DNA of 64,000 nt. It comes from Novosphingobium resinovorum. Its GTDB lineage: Bacteria > Pseudomonadota > Alphaproteobacteria > Sphingomonadales > Sphingomonadaceae. This document shows positions 27,022-35,641 of the stretch, piece by piece. The stretch's first letter is position 1; each line of letters starts with the position of its first letter. The stretch spans positions 34,268 through 98,267 of the forward strand of contig NZ_BSFC01000035.1 of the NCBI RefSeq assembly GCF_027922145.1. Reading direction: 5' to 3'. Position numbers and translations under genes: made by a program. The notes under the pieces were generated by a model. The model ran no database searches. It worked only from the letters and a program-made list of their open reading frames with translations, and had not been told where the DNA came from.

Positions 27022-28323
27022 GTGATTACCGAAGACGGCGGCAAGGGTGAAGCGACGCGGATGATCCATCCTGCAATGGATGGCGAATTCGCGCTGCGCA
27101 CGGCCGCACCTGTTCTTCAGCGCGGGACGACGGTACTTCTCGACGACTACGGCTGCTTCGGACGCGAAGCGCCCACATACGGACGCGGCGGGCTGGCGAC
27201 GCAGGCAGCGCTGCGCCGTTCGCTGTGCGAGTTGGAGGGGGGCGAGGTGGCCGAACTCTACCCTTCGGGCCTCGCGGCGCTGTCTGGCGCGATCCTCGCG
27301 GCATGCCGCGCGGGCGACGAATTGCTGGTGTGCGACACGATCTACGGCCCCACCCGCCGCTTCGCCGAGACGACGATGGCCGACTACAGCGTCACCGTCC
27401 GCTACTTCCCTGCCGATATCACGCTCGATGATCTGGAGGCGATGATCGGCGACAAGACCCGCCTGATCGTGCTGGAGGCACCCGGTTCACTGACGCTCGA
27501 CATGCTCGACATTCCGGGCATCGCCGCGCTGGCGCGGTCGCGCGGCGTGCTGACGCTGGTGGACAACACTTATTCCGCGGGCGTGTTGTTCAAGCCGCTG
27601 GCGCATGGCGTCGATATCTCGGTGCAGGCGCTGACCAAGTACGTTTGCGGCCATTCCGACGTGTTCATGGGCAGCGCCGTCGCTAGCGGCGAAGTGGGCG
27701 CGTTGCTGCGGCGCGGGTCGCGCAGCATGGGCTGGGCGGTGTCTTCGGACGACGCCTACCTTGCCCTGCGCGGCATGCGCACGCTGCATGCGCGCCTTGC
27801 CCGTCACGGCGAGGCGGCGCTGGAAGTCGCCGCATGGCTGCGCGCGCAGCCGATGGTGCGCGAAGTGCTCTGCCCGCAGCTGCCGGGCGCGCCGGGGCAC
27901 GACCTGTTCATGCGCGACTACAGCGCGGGCAACGGCCTCGTCACCGTGGTGCTCGACGGGCCGGAGAGCGCCGAGCGCGCCTTCCTCGACGCGCTGAAGC
28001 TGTTCGGCCTCGGCTTCTCGTGGGGCGGGTTCGAGAGCCTTGCCATCCCGTGCAACGGCCAGATCCGCCAGCGGTCCTTCGCCGCTGACACGACTTTCCC
28101 GGTGATCCGCCTCCACGTGGGGCTGGAGGACACCGCGGACCTCATTCGCGAACTCGACGGCGCGCTTTCCGCATTTGCGGCGGCGGTCGGCGAGGGCGCG
28201 CAAACCGGGACGGGACAACCCGCCGGACACGTCGGCGCCGTCGCCCCTTCGGGCAACGATGCCCAGGGAGACAGCGTCATCTATCCGGCGGCAGCAGATA
28301 CGCCGCCCATCATGGGGGTTTGA
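27022..28323 (+). CDS. PLP-dependent trans-sulfuration enzyme (cystathionine beta-lyase-like C-S lyase)
   Basis: 433 residues from GTG 27022 (GACAGGAAT upstream). The Cys/Met metabolism PLP fold is clear: YGRGGLATQAALRR, YPSGLAALSGAI, LVDNTYSAG and the PLP lysine Lys206 in ALTKYVCGHSD. MetC-like enzymes cleave cystathionine or other S-substituted cysteines to ammonia, a keto acid and a thiol. The C-terminus is about 35-40 residues longer than usual and rich in Gly, Ala and Gln. The stop is directly followed by the TonB-receptor ATG, and a TauE/SafE exporter lies downstream. A catabolic rather than methionine-biosynthetic role is inferred from this context. Confidence 0.87.
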   Translation: MITEDGGKGEATRMIHPAMDGEFALRTAAPVLQRGTTVLLDDYGCFGREAPTYGRGGLATQAALRRSLCELEGGEVAELYPSGLAALSGAILAACRAGDELLVCDTIYGPTRRFAETTMADYSVTVRYFPADITLDDLEAMIGDKTRLIVLEAPGSLTLDMLDIPGIAALARSRGVLTLVDNTYSAGVLFKPLAHGVDISVQALTKYVCGHSDVFMGSAVASGEVGALLRRGSRSMGWAVSSDDAYLALRGMRTLHARLARHGEAALEVAAWLRAQPMVREVLCPQLPGAPGHDLFMRDYSAGNGLVTVVLDGPESAERAFLDALKLFGLGFSWGGFESLAIPCNGQIRQRSFAADTTFPVIRLHVGLEDTADLIRELDGALSAFAAAVGEGAQTGTGQPAGHVGAVAPSGNDAQGDSVIYPAAADTPPIMGV

Positions 28324-30780
28324 ATGCGTAGAATACTCGTTACCTCGTCCATCCTCGCGCTGAGCGTCGCCACCGGCAACGCGGCGTACGCCCAAGCTGC
28401 TGATGATACCGCAGCACCGGGCGGTTCGGACATCGTCGTCACCGGCTCGCGCGGGCAGGCCCGCACGGTCGCCACCAGCCCGACGCCGATCGACGTCATC
28501 AGCGGCGAGCAGATCGCCCAGCTCGGCGGCTCGATGCAGCTGCGCGACGTGCTGAGCCAGCTAGTGCCTTCGTTCCAGTCGCAGCAGGTCGGTTCCTCCT
28601 CGTGGAACTCGGTCACGCGTCCAGCGGGCCTGCGCGGCCTCTCGGGCGTGCATGTGCTGGTGCTGGTCAACGGCAAGCGCCGCCACAACTCGGCGCTGAT
28701 CGACCTCAATTCGGGCTCGACCTCGATGGGCGGCAATCCGGTCGATCTCGACCAGATCCCGGCCAGCGCGATCGCCCGCATCGAAGTGCTGCGCGACGGC
28801 GCGGCGGCGCAGTACGGTTCGGACGCCATCGCCGGCGTCATCAACGTCATCCTCAAGAGCAACCCCGACGCGGGCAGCGGCTCGATCGAGGCGGGCCAGC
28901 GCTACAAGGACAGCGTCAACGGCAGCGACGGCGAGACCGTCTCGGCGCAGCTGTCCAAGGGCTTCCACCTTGGCGACAACGGCTCGATCGTAGTCTCCGC
29001 CGAAGCCAAGCGCCAGAAGGCGACGGTGCGTAACTCGGACTACACCGGCCGCATCTATTCGCGCATCAACGGCGCTGACGATCCGCGCGAAGCGACCGGC
29101 GACCGCCGCCGCTACCAGGGCGGCCTGCCCGACCTCAAGTCGATCAACCTCGCCCAGAACAGCGAGATCCAGGCGGGCGACCTGACGCTCTACAGCAACG
29201 CCACCTTCGGCTACCGCGAAGCGCGCGTCGGCCAGGCGGGCCGCTATCCCAGCACCACCAGCGACATCGTCGAGATCTACCCCGACGGCTTCACGCCCTA
29301 CTACACGATGGCCGAGACCGACTGGCAGGCGACGGCGGGCATGAAGGAGACGGTCGCCGGCTGGAATCTCGACCTCAGCACCACGTACGGCCGCGACTAC
29401 GTGCGTTCGGGCGCGGACAATACGCTGAATGCCTCGCTCGGCACTTCCAGCCCGACGAAATTCGACACCTTCAGCTCGGCGTTCGACCAGTGGACGACGA
29501 ATTTCGACGTCACCAAGGGCTTCGAAGTCTTTGGCGGCCGCAACCTGCAGGTCTCGGCCGGCGCGGAGTTCCGTTATGAGAGCTACGTCACCAAGTCGCT
29601 CGACACCGCGTCGTGGCAGAACGGCGGCTACGTCTACCCGACCGGCTCGGCGCTGGCCGGACAGCCCGGCGCGATCGGTGCACAGGGCGCCACGGTCATC
29701 ACCCCGGCCGACGAGGCGAGCATCCAGCGCACCATCGGCGCGGCCTACATCGACCTCGCGCTCGACCTCACCGATCGCCTGCTGGTGACCGGCGCGGGCC
29801 GCTTCGAGACGTACGACGACAGCTCGGGCAGCGTTTGGAGCGGCAAGGTCTCGGCCTTGTGGAAGGCGACCGACTGGCTAAACTTCCGCGGTGCGTTCTC
29901 CAACGGCTTCCGCGCGCCTTCGCTCTCGCAGCAGGCGTATGCGCAGACCGCCACGCAAGTCTCGCTGGTCAACGGTTCGTATCAGCTGATCGAATCCAAG
30001 ATCCTGCAGACCGGCTCCGCCATCGCGCAGGCGCTGGGCGGCAAGGACCTGAAGCCCGAGAAGTCGCGCAACTACAGCTTCGGCGTGACGCTGACGCCGC
30101 TGGCGGGCTTCACGCTGACCGTCGATGCCTACCAGATCAACATCGACGACCGCATCACCCTGACAGGCCTGCTCTCGAGCGCCGGGGTGCGCCAGATCCT
30201 GCGCGACAACGGGTTCTCGGGCGATCAGTACGTACGCTTCTTCGCCAATGCCATCGACACCCGCACGCGCGGTATCGACGCGGTGGCGAACTACAGCTTC
30301 ACGCTGGGCGACTTCGGCAACGTCCGTGCGAGCGCGGCGTACAACTACAACAAGACCAAGATCACCCACATCGCCGACAACCCCGAGGAACTGGCGAACC
30401 TGGGCCTGACCCTGTTCGACCGGCAGACGCAGGGCTACTTCACGGTCTTCACCCCGAAGGACAAGATCATCCTCGGCCTCAACTGGTCGAAGGGTCCGTT
30501 CTCGGTCAATGCCAAGGAAACCCGCTACGGCAGCTGGAAGGCGCTCGCCAACGCCGCTACCAGCGACCAGAGCTACGGGGCCAAGTGGATCACCGACTTC
30601 GAGGTGGGCTTCCAGGTGACCGAGAAGCTCAAGCTCTCGGGCGGCGCGTACAACGTGTTCAACACCTATCCTGACAAGAACACCGTGACCAACACCATCG
30701 GCAGTTCGCCTTACGGCAGCAACTCGCCGTTCGGTGCCTACGGCGGCTACTACTACGGCCGCCTCTCCTTCGACTTCTAA
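28324..30780 (+). CDS. TonB-dependent receptor of the amide/peptide operon
   Basis: 818 residues with a signal peptide (ILALSVATGNAAYAQ), TonB box SDIVVTGSR (about 37-45), plug domain (about 50-180: LRDVLSQLVPSFQSQ, VNGKRRHNSALIDLN, IEVLRDGAAAQYGSDAIAGVIN) and a full beta-barrel ending YYYGRLSFDF. It begins immediately after the PLP-lyase stop codon, so both are made from one mRNA. It should import the operon's substrate across the outer membrane; peptide-type ligands fit the neighbours. A strong terminator hairpin follows at 30794. Confidence 0.93.
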   Translation: MRRILVTSSILALSVATGNAAYAQAADDTAAPGGSDIVVTGSRGQARTVATSPTPIDVISGEQIAQLGGSMQLRDVLSQLVPSFQSQQVGSSSWNSVTRPAGLRGLSGVHVLVLVNGKRRHNSALIDLNSGSTSMGGNPVDLDQIPASAIARIEVLRDGAAAQYGSDAIAGVINVILKSNPDAGSGSIEAGQRYKDSVNGSDGETVSAQLSKGFHLGDNGSIVVSAEAKRQKATVRNSDYTGRIYSRINGADDPREATGDRRRYQGGLPDLKSINLAQNSEIQAGDLTLYSNATFGYREARVGQAGRYPSTTSDIVEIYPDGFTPYYTMAETDWQATAGMKETVAGWNLDLSTTYGRDYVRSGADNTLNASLGTSSPTKFDTFSSAFDQWTTNFDVTKGFEVFGGRNLQVSAGAEFRYESYVTKSLDTASWQNGGYVYPTGSALAGQPGAIGAQGATVITPADEASIQRTIGAAYIDLALDLTDRLLVTGAGRFETYDDSSGSVWSGKVSALWKATDWLNFRGAFSNGFRAPSLSQQAYAQTATQVSLVNGSYQLIESKILQTGSAIAQALGGKDLKPEKSRNYSFGVTLTPLAGFTLTVDAYQINIDDRITLTGLLSSAGVRQILRDNGFSGDQYVRFFANAIDTRTRGIDAVANYSFTLGDFGNVRASAAYNYNKTKITHIADNPEELANLGLTLFDRQTQGYFTVFTPKDKIILGLNWSKGPFSVNAKETRYGSWKALANAATSDQSYGAKWITDFEVGFQVTEKLKLSGGAYNVFNTYPDKNTVTNTIGSSPYGSNSPFGAYGGYYYGRLSFDF

Positions 30781-30793
30781 CCTACCCATCCTG

Positions 30794-30836
30794 GCGGCCG
30801 GACCGGCGCCGACTGCGTCGGCCGGCCGCACTTTTC
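30794..30836 (+). terminator. Rho-independent terminator after the TonB receptor gene
   Basis: GCGGCCGG (30794-30801) pairs with CCGGCCGC (30822-30829), with an inner pair GCCGAC/GTCGGC, followed by ACTTTTCTCCTT. The stem is long and GC-rich with a short T tract. Confidence 0.72.
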
Positions 30837-30913
30837 TCCTTACAACCTGACGATTTCACACCGGCGAACCTGCGGGCTTCGCGCGGGGTGTCGTCCTGCG
30901 CACGGTTCCCGCG

Positions 30914-31687
30914 ATGCTGTTCCTGCTCCATGCCCACCCCCTGATGACCGCGATCGGCTGCGGCGGCCTGATCGGCCTCGTGCTCGCGCTGATCGGCGGG
31001 GGCGGCTCGGTGCTGGCGACGCCGATGCTGGTCTACGTGATCGGGCTGGGCAATCCGCACCTCGCGATCGGCACCGGCGCGATCGGCGTCGCGGTGAACG
31101 CGGCGATGGCTCTGGCCGGACACGCGCGGGCGGGCCGGGTGCGCTGGCGCAGCGGCATGCTGTTCGCGCTGTGCGGCCTTGGCGGGGCGAGCCTCGGTTC
31201 CACCCTCGGCAAGCTATGCGACGCCGAGTGGCTGCTGCGCGGCCTGTCGGTGTTGATGCTGGTGATCGCCGCGTCGATGATCCTGCGCCGCGCGGCCGAG
31301 GATGTCGCCGCCGTGCCTGCCGGCTGGCGCCGCCTCGCCGGGTTCGGCGCGGGCAGCGGCGGCCTTGCGGGCTTCTTCGGCATCGGCGGCGGCTTCATGA
31401 TCGTGCCCGGCCTCGTCAGGGCGACCGGCATGTCGACGGCCGAGGCGGTCGCCACCTCGCTCATCGCCGTCGCCGCGTTCGGGGCCACGACGGCGGCGAA
31501 CTACGCGGCGTCGGGTCTGGTCGACTGGCCGGTGGCGAGCGCGCTGATCGCTGGCGGACTGCTCGGCGGCCTTGGCGGCGGCATGCTCGCCGGGCGCCTC
31601 TCGGGCGGCCGGGATATGCTGCGCTACCTCTTTTCCACGCTCGTCGCGGCAATGGCGCTGGCCATGCTGGCGAGCACTCTCAACTGA
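30914..31687 (+). CDS. TauE/SafE-family sulfite/anion exporter
   Basis: 257 residues, about eight transmembrane helices. The internal repeat GxGGGSVLATPMLVYVIGLGNPHLAIGT near the N-terminus and GFFGIGGGFMIVPGLVRATGMSTAEAVATSL in the second half are the TauE/SafE hallmarks. Members export sulfite, sulfoacetate or similar anions, or import sulfonates. It follows the C-S lyase and TonB receptor after a terminator and is 13 bp from the DUF6356 gene. Placement suggests disposal of sulfur released by the lyase; this is inferred. Confidence 0.88.
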   Translation: MLFLLHAHPLMTAIGCGGLIGLVLALIGGGGSVLATPMLVYVIGLGNPHLAIGTGAIGVAVNAAMALAGHARAGRVRWRSGMLFALCGLGGASLGSTLGKLCDAEWLLRGLSVLMLVIAASMILRRAAEDVAAVPAGWRRLAGFGAGSGGLAGFFGIGGGFMIVPGLVRATGMSTAEAVATSLIAVAAFGATTAANYAASGLVDWPVASALIAGGLLGGLGGGMLAGRLSGGRDMLRYLFSTLVAAMALAMLASTLN

Positions 31688-31700
31688 AGGAATATCCCCC

Positions 31701-31928
31701 ATGCTTCGCAAGATCTTCCAGGATCATCCCGAGTCTGTCGGCGAGACCTACGGCCAGCATTTCCAGTCGGCCTTCGGCTTCGGCACCGCGATGGTCGCGG
31801 GCGGCATCAAGTGCCTGATCCACGGACTGCTGCCGACGGTCTTCACGACCTCCGGCAGCGACGTGGTCCGCACTCTCCATCGCCGCATGGTGACGCACCG
31901 CCACCGCGACGACCAGCAGGGCGACTAA
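31701..31928 (+). CDS. DUF6356 family small protein
   Basis: 75 residues. FQDHPESVGETYGQHFQSAFGFGTAMVAGGIKCLIHGLLPTVF is typical of DUF6356, a small family I know mainly from sphingomonads, with one central hydrophobic segment that could span the membrane. GGAATATC precedes ATG 31701. It is encoded 13 bp after the TauE/SafE gene, and its stop overlaps the convergent Lrp gene by 4 bp. Function unknown. Confidence 0.85.
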   Translation: MLRKIFQDHPESVGETYGQHFQSAFGFGTAMVAGGIKCLIHGLLPTVFTTSGSDVVRTLHRRMVTHRHRDDQQGD

Positions 31929-32494
31929 CGCCCGGCGAGGATCACCGGCGCGATCTGGCGGCTGGCCACTTCGCGCAGGACGAAACTGCTGCGGATGCGG
32001 CGCACGTGAGGAAGAACCGAAAGCTCTTTGCGGTAGATCATGTCGTAATCTTCCAGCGATTGCACGTTGAGGATCATCAGGAAGTCGGTGTCTCCAGTGA
32101 CGAAGGCACAGAACTGCATCGATGGGCTATCTAGCACGGCCTTCTCGAAGTCCTGCAGTACCGATTCGGTTTGCGATATGAGCTCTATGGAGACCATCAC
32201 CAGCGTCCCATAGCCCAGCGCGCGGACATTGAGGTTGGCGGAATAGTTCGAGATATAGCCCGCTTCTTCCAGTATTTTGCGGCGACGGGCGACTGCGGTG
32301 CTCGACAGATGGACTTTCTCGCCCAGCCACACGTCCGATGCGCGCCCATCGGAGACGAGGGCACGCATCAACCTGAGGTCGGTGTCGTCGAGTTCGTGCT
32401 GCGCTGGCTTGCCGCGCGCGGCATCCAGCCAGTGCAGTTTACCGGACTGCATATCCATCTTGTTGAGCGCCCCTCTTTTTAATTTCGAAACCAT
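31925..32494 (-). CDS. Lrp/AsnC-family regulator (second)
   Basis: 189 residues from ATG 32494 (AGAGGA about 12 nt upstream); ATG 32458 (MDMQSGK) is an alternative. The helix-turn-helix (about 35-85: LDDTDLRLMRALVSDGR, VHLSSTAVARRRKILEEAG) and the RAM domain with GDTDFLMILNV are intact. It lies 49 bp downstream of the metalloprotease on the same strand and probably controls that gene and the divergent TonB-receptor/M20/dadA unit. It differs clearly in sequence from the first Lrp at 26348. Confidence 0.9.
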   Translation of the reverse strand: MVSKLKRGALNKMDMQSGKLHWLDAARGKPAQHELDDTDLRLMRALVSDGRASDVWLGEKVHLSSTAVARRRKILEEAGYISNYSANLNVRALGYGTLVMVSIELISQTESVLQDFEKAVLDSPSMQFCAFVTGDTDFLMILNVQSLEDYDMIYRKELSVLPHVRRIRSSFVLREVASRQIAPVILAGR

Positions 32495-32543
32495 AGTGCC
32501 GAATGTCCTCTGGATTTCAAACAAAAGGGATCGAGTGGGGGTG

Positions 32544-35012
32544 TTATTCCGACAGAATGTTATCGAACCAGCCTGTGTCACCGCCGATGGGCATTCCGGC
32601 GGGGATCGGCGGACGCGGGCGGCTGGCCTTGCCGATCTCGTCGGCGAGGCGACTGGGATCGCGCAGCAGTGCGGCCATCGAGACTTGCCACAGCGCATCC
32701 TCGGAGCCGCCCTTCGCCTTCGCGAAGCCGGTCGCGGTGTCCTTGAGGTAGCCGTCGAGCAGGGCGGCGACGTCGGCGGGGGTATCGGCATCGGCCCGCG
32801 CGGCGGCGATGGCGAGTAGGGTGGCTTGCGAAATCCGGCGCGAAACCGCGTTGCCGTGCGCGGCCACCACCGGCGAAAGCTTGTCCAGCAGCGTGCCGAC
32901 GCCGGGCTGGCTCGAATCGTAGCCATGCTGGATGTGCAGACGGGTGAGGCGTGTGGGCGCGAGCAGGCTGTCGAGGGTGACTTGCGCGGCGACCTGCGCG
33001 GCGACGAGCGGATCGAACACCGCAGCGCCCGCGCCGCGCATCACTTCGGGCACGGCCTCGGCATCGGGGCGGGCGCTGCTGCCGCTCGACAGCATCATCG
33101 TCAGCGATGCGGGCACCGTCAGAACGCTGGGCGAAAGCGTGCCGACAAGCGCGTCGATCGCCTCCAACTGCTGAGCGGCGGGGACCGGATAGGGCGCACC
33201 GCGCCCGTCACCGACGACGGCGTATTCATAGTTCACGCCGCCCACCAGCTTGCCGGTGGCGTCGATCGAATAGCGGTGGAACAACCAGATCGGCACGAAC
33301 TTGCGGCGCAGGTTGGACAGCGGCTCGCCGGAAAGGAGCACGCCGGGGCCGAAGTTCGCCAGCGCGATGCGGCGAACCTCCATCGTGTGGGCAAGGTCGG
33401 CGGGGGTGTCGTCGCCCTCGGTCCACATGTTGACGCCGGGCACCGCGAGGTCGGGCGCGCGGCCGTCCACGTCGGTGCCGAAGATCAGGCCCGCCTTGCG
33501 GATCGCATCGGCCTTGGCGGCGGCTTCCGCGTCCCCGTCGACGCCGGGCGCGGGTTGGCCGTAGAGCCAGTCCACGGTGAACTTGTCCCACTTGCCGATG
33601 CCAGTAGCGTAGGCGTCGCCAAGGTCCAGCCTGCCATCGGCGATTGCGACCTTGGGCGCGGGGTAGTCCATCACCGAGGCGCGGTCTTGCAGGCTGGCCT
33701 TGAAGTTGTGGACGAAGCCGATCGCATGGCCGACCTCATGCGCACCGAGCTGGCTGATGCGGGCGAGCGCGGCGCGGACCGGGTCGTTGGGGCCGCCGGT
33801 GTTGTTCTGCGCGGTGCCGACGAGCCCTTCGAAGATGGTGATGTCCTGCCGCACGCGCAGGGCGCCCAGCACGACCACGCCCTTGACGATCTCTCCGGTG
33901 CGCGGGTCGATCACGCCGCCGCCGTAGGACCAGCTGCGGTTCTGGCGGTCGGTCCAGTTGACCACGTTGTAGCGCACGTCCTGCGGATCGACGCCGGGGG
34001 GCAGGATCTCCACCCTGAAGGCATCGACGAAGCCCGCCGCGTCGAAGGCGTCGGCCCACCATCGCACGCCGTCGGCCAGCGCGGTGCGGATCGGATCGGG
34101 CGCGGCGCTGTCGATGTAGAAGACGATCGCCTTCTTCACCGGGGAGCGCGCGGCGGACGGATCGGTCTTCTCCAGCCGGAAGCGGTTGGAATATTCGACC
34201 AGCATCGGCGTGCCCAGCGGGGTGCCGAAGTCATAGGCCTGCGTGGCGTGGCTGCCCGAGCGGATGTCGAACTTGCGCGGCACGAAGCCGGGTTCGGGCA
34301 GCGCGATCAGCGAGGAATGGACGGTGACGCTGACCGCGCGGCCATCGGGCGCCAGCGTATCGAGTTCGCGGCCCGCGCTGTCGGCGGTGAAGGTCTGGAC
34401 CGTTTCCAGTTCGACGTTCTTCGGGAACACCTTCACAGAGGCGGGATCGAGCGCGCTGAGCTTTTCGGACAGCTTGTAGCCCTTTGCGCTCTCGCCGATC
34501 GCGCCGGCCAGGTCCATCGCGTCGGTCATCAGCAGCGGGGTGAGGTCCACTGTGACGCTGCCCCCGTTCATGTTGGCACCCTCGCTCACCACGTCGAGCA
34601 TGGCGACGGTGCTGAACGGGAAGCTGGCCTTCGCGCCCATCTGCACGCCCGCGTCGCCGCTGGCGCGGAAGCGCGGGTTCTCGAACACTACGGCGACCTT
34701 GCCGCCCATGCGGCGGAAGGCGAGCACCTTGGTATCGCCCTGCATACCCCGGTCGATGCGGATCGCGGCGGAGCCGAGGCCGGTCTTGATCGCCTGCGTG
34801 AACAGGTAGCGGCCCGAAGTGCCGTCGGCGGCGGGGGCGGGCAGGGTGAACAGCACCTTGCCCTTGGCGGCATCGACCTGCACCGGCAGCAGCGCGCCAT
34901 CAGCGGTGGAAGCGACCGCAACCGGTGCGGCCCATGCGGACGGGGCGCCTGCATAGGCTACGGCAGCGCAACCGGCGACGAGGAAAGGCTTCATGCGGGC
35001 GACGAAAGACAT
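32544..35012 (-). CDS. Exported zinc-dependent metalloprotease (metzincin, DUF5117/DUF4953-like)
   Basis: 822 residues with a signal peptide (residues about 7-28, ending APSAWAAP). The zinc motif HEVGHAIGFVHNF (about 424-436) is the extended HExxHxxGxxH of metzincins. VMDYPAP shortly after supplies the expected Met-turn. The N-terminal third (about 30-330) is the long leading region of this bacterial family, whose substrates are poorly known. AGGGGGAA precedes ATG 35012. It is divergent from the TonB receptor at 35642 and probably produces peptides for that receptor, or processes them in the periplasm. Confidence 0.87.
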   Translation of the reverse strand: MSFVARMKPFLVAGCAAVAYAGAPSAWAAPVAVASTADGALLPVQVDAAKGKVLFTLPAPAADGTSGRYLFTQAIKTGLGSAAIRIDRGMQGDTKVLAFRRMGGKVAVVFENPRFRASGDAGVQMGAKASFPFSTVAMLDVVSEGANMNGGSVTVDLTPLLMTDAMDLAGAIGESAKGYKLSEKLSALDPASVKVFPKNVELETVQTFTADSAGRELDTLAPDGRAVSVTVHSSLIALPEPGFVPRKFDIRSGSHATQAYDFGTPLGTPMLVEYSNRFRLEKTDPSAARSPVKKAIVFYIDSAAPDPIRTALADGVRWWADAFDAAGFVDAFRVEILPPGVDPQDVRYNVVNWTDRQNRSWSYGGGVIDPRTGEIVKGVVVLGALRVRQDITIFEGLVGTAQNNTGGPNDPVRAALARISQLGAHEVGHAIGFVHNFKASLQDRASVMDYPAPKVAIADGRLDLGDAYATGIGKWDKFTVDWLYGQPAPGVDGDAEAAAKADAIRKAGLIFGTDVDGRAPDLAVPGVNMWTEGDDTPADLAHTMEVRRIALANFGPGVLLSGEPLSNLRRKFVPIWLFHRYSIDATGKLVGGVNYEYAVVGDGRGAPYPVPAAQQLEAIDALVGTLSPSVLTVPASLTMMLSSGSSARPDAEAVPEVMRGAGAAVFDPLVAAQVAAQVTLDSLLAPTRLTRLHIQHGYDSSQPGVGTLLDKLSPVVAAHGNAVSRRISQATLLAIAAARADADTPADVAALLDGYLKDTATGFAKAKGGSEDALWQVSMAALLRDPSRLADEIGKASRPRPPIPAGMPIGGDTGWFDNILSE

Positions 35013-35641
35013 CGTGAGTATTCCCCCTGTGGAGCTGGTGGCGAGAGCGTGAACCCCTCATCTCGCCGTTGCAGCAAAGCCTAGCGCAAACCTCGCGCAG
35101 CTTCCCCGAACTTATCGGGGCGGAATGGCGCATCGTTGATGGAATCCTGCGCAGAGAATTAGAAAGCCGCGAAAATCATGCGCAAGTGCTCGGTCGCTTG
35201 CACAAGTCGCCTACCGCATCGCCGATGCTGCGCTGCATTTCGCGAATCACGGCGCGATCGGGTTCGGGAAAATGCGCGGGTTCCGGAGCATCCGCACCAA
35301 TCTTGCGCGGATCGCGATATTAACGCTGAAATCCATCAAGCGATCGGCAAAATAGCCGCAACTTTATTGGGATCATTCGCCCCCTTCCGGATAGTATCGA
35401 CGGCATCAGGCAGCGATCCGGATCGGGGGCAAACCGAAATCCAAGACGGACACTGCCGGATGATGGGGTTCCCGCAAGGGTAGGCGGGAACGGGGAATAC
35501 GGGTTTTTCATCAAGCGCTTTGCCGGCGGCACCGCGAGGGCGGTGAGCACATCCGTGTGCCTGGAGGAACCGCGTCCATTCTCCGTCCATCGGGATGAGG
35601 GCGCCTGTGGCGAGAGATTCGGTCACAGGGAGTTTTTCGCG
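35013..35641. promoter_or_regulatory. Divergent intergenic region between protease and TonB receptor
   Basis: 629 bp with no supported gene; the short frames present lack ribosome-binding sites and family features. Both promoters must lie here. An AT-richer patch with TTTATTGGGATCATTCG is at about 35363-35380. Possible Lrp sites would be expected, but Lrp consensus is too loose to mark one by eye. Confidence 0.35.

Noticed and set aside
35069..35323. Short plus-strand frame in the protease/TonB-receptor gap
   Set aside because: No ribosome-binding site, no recognisable features, and atypical Ser/Arg-rich composition.
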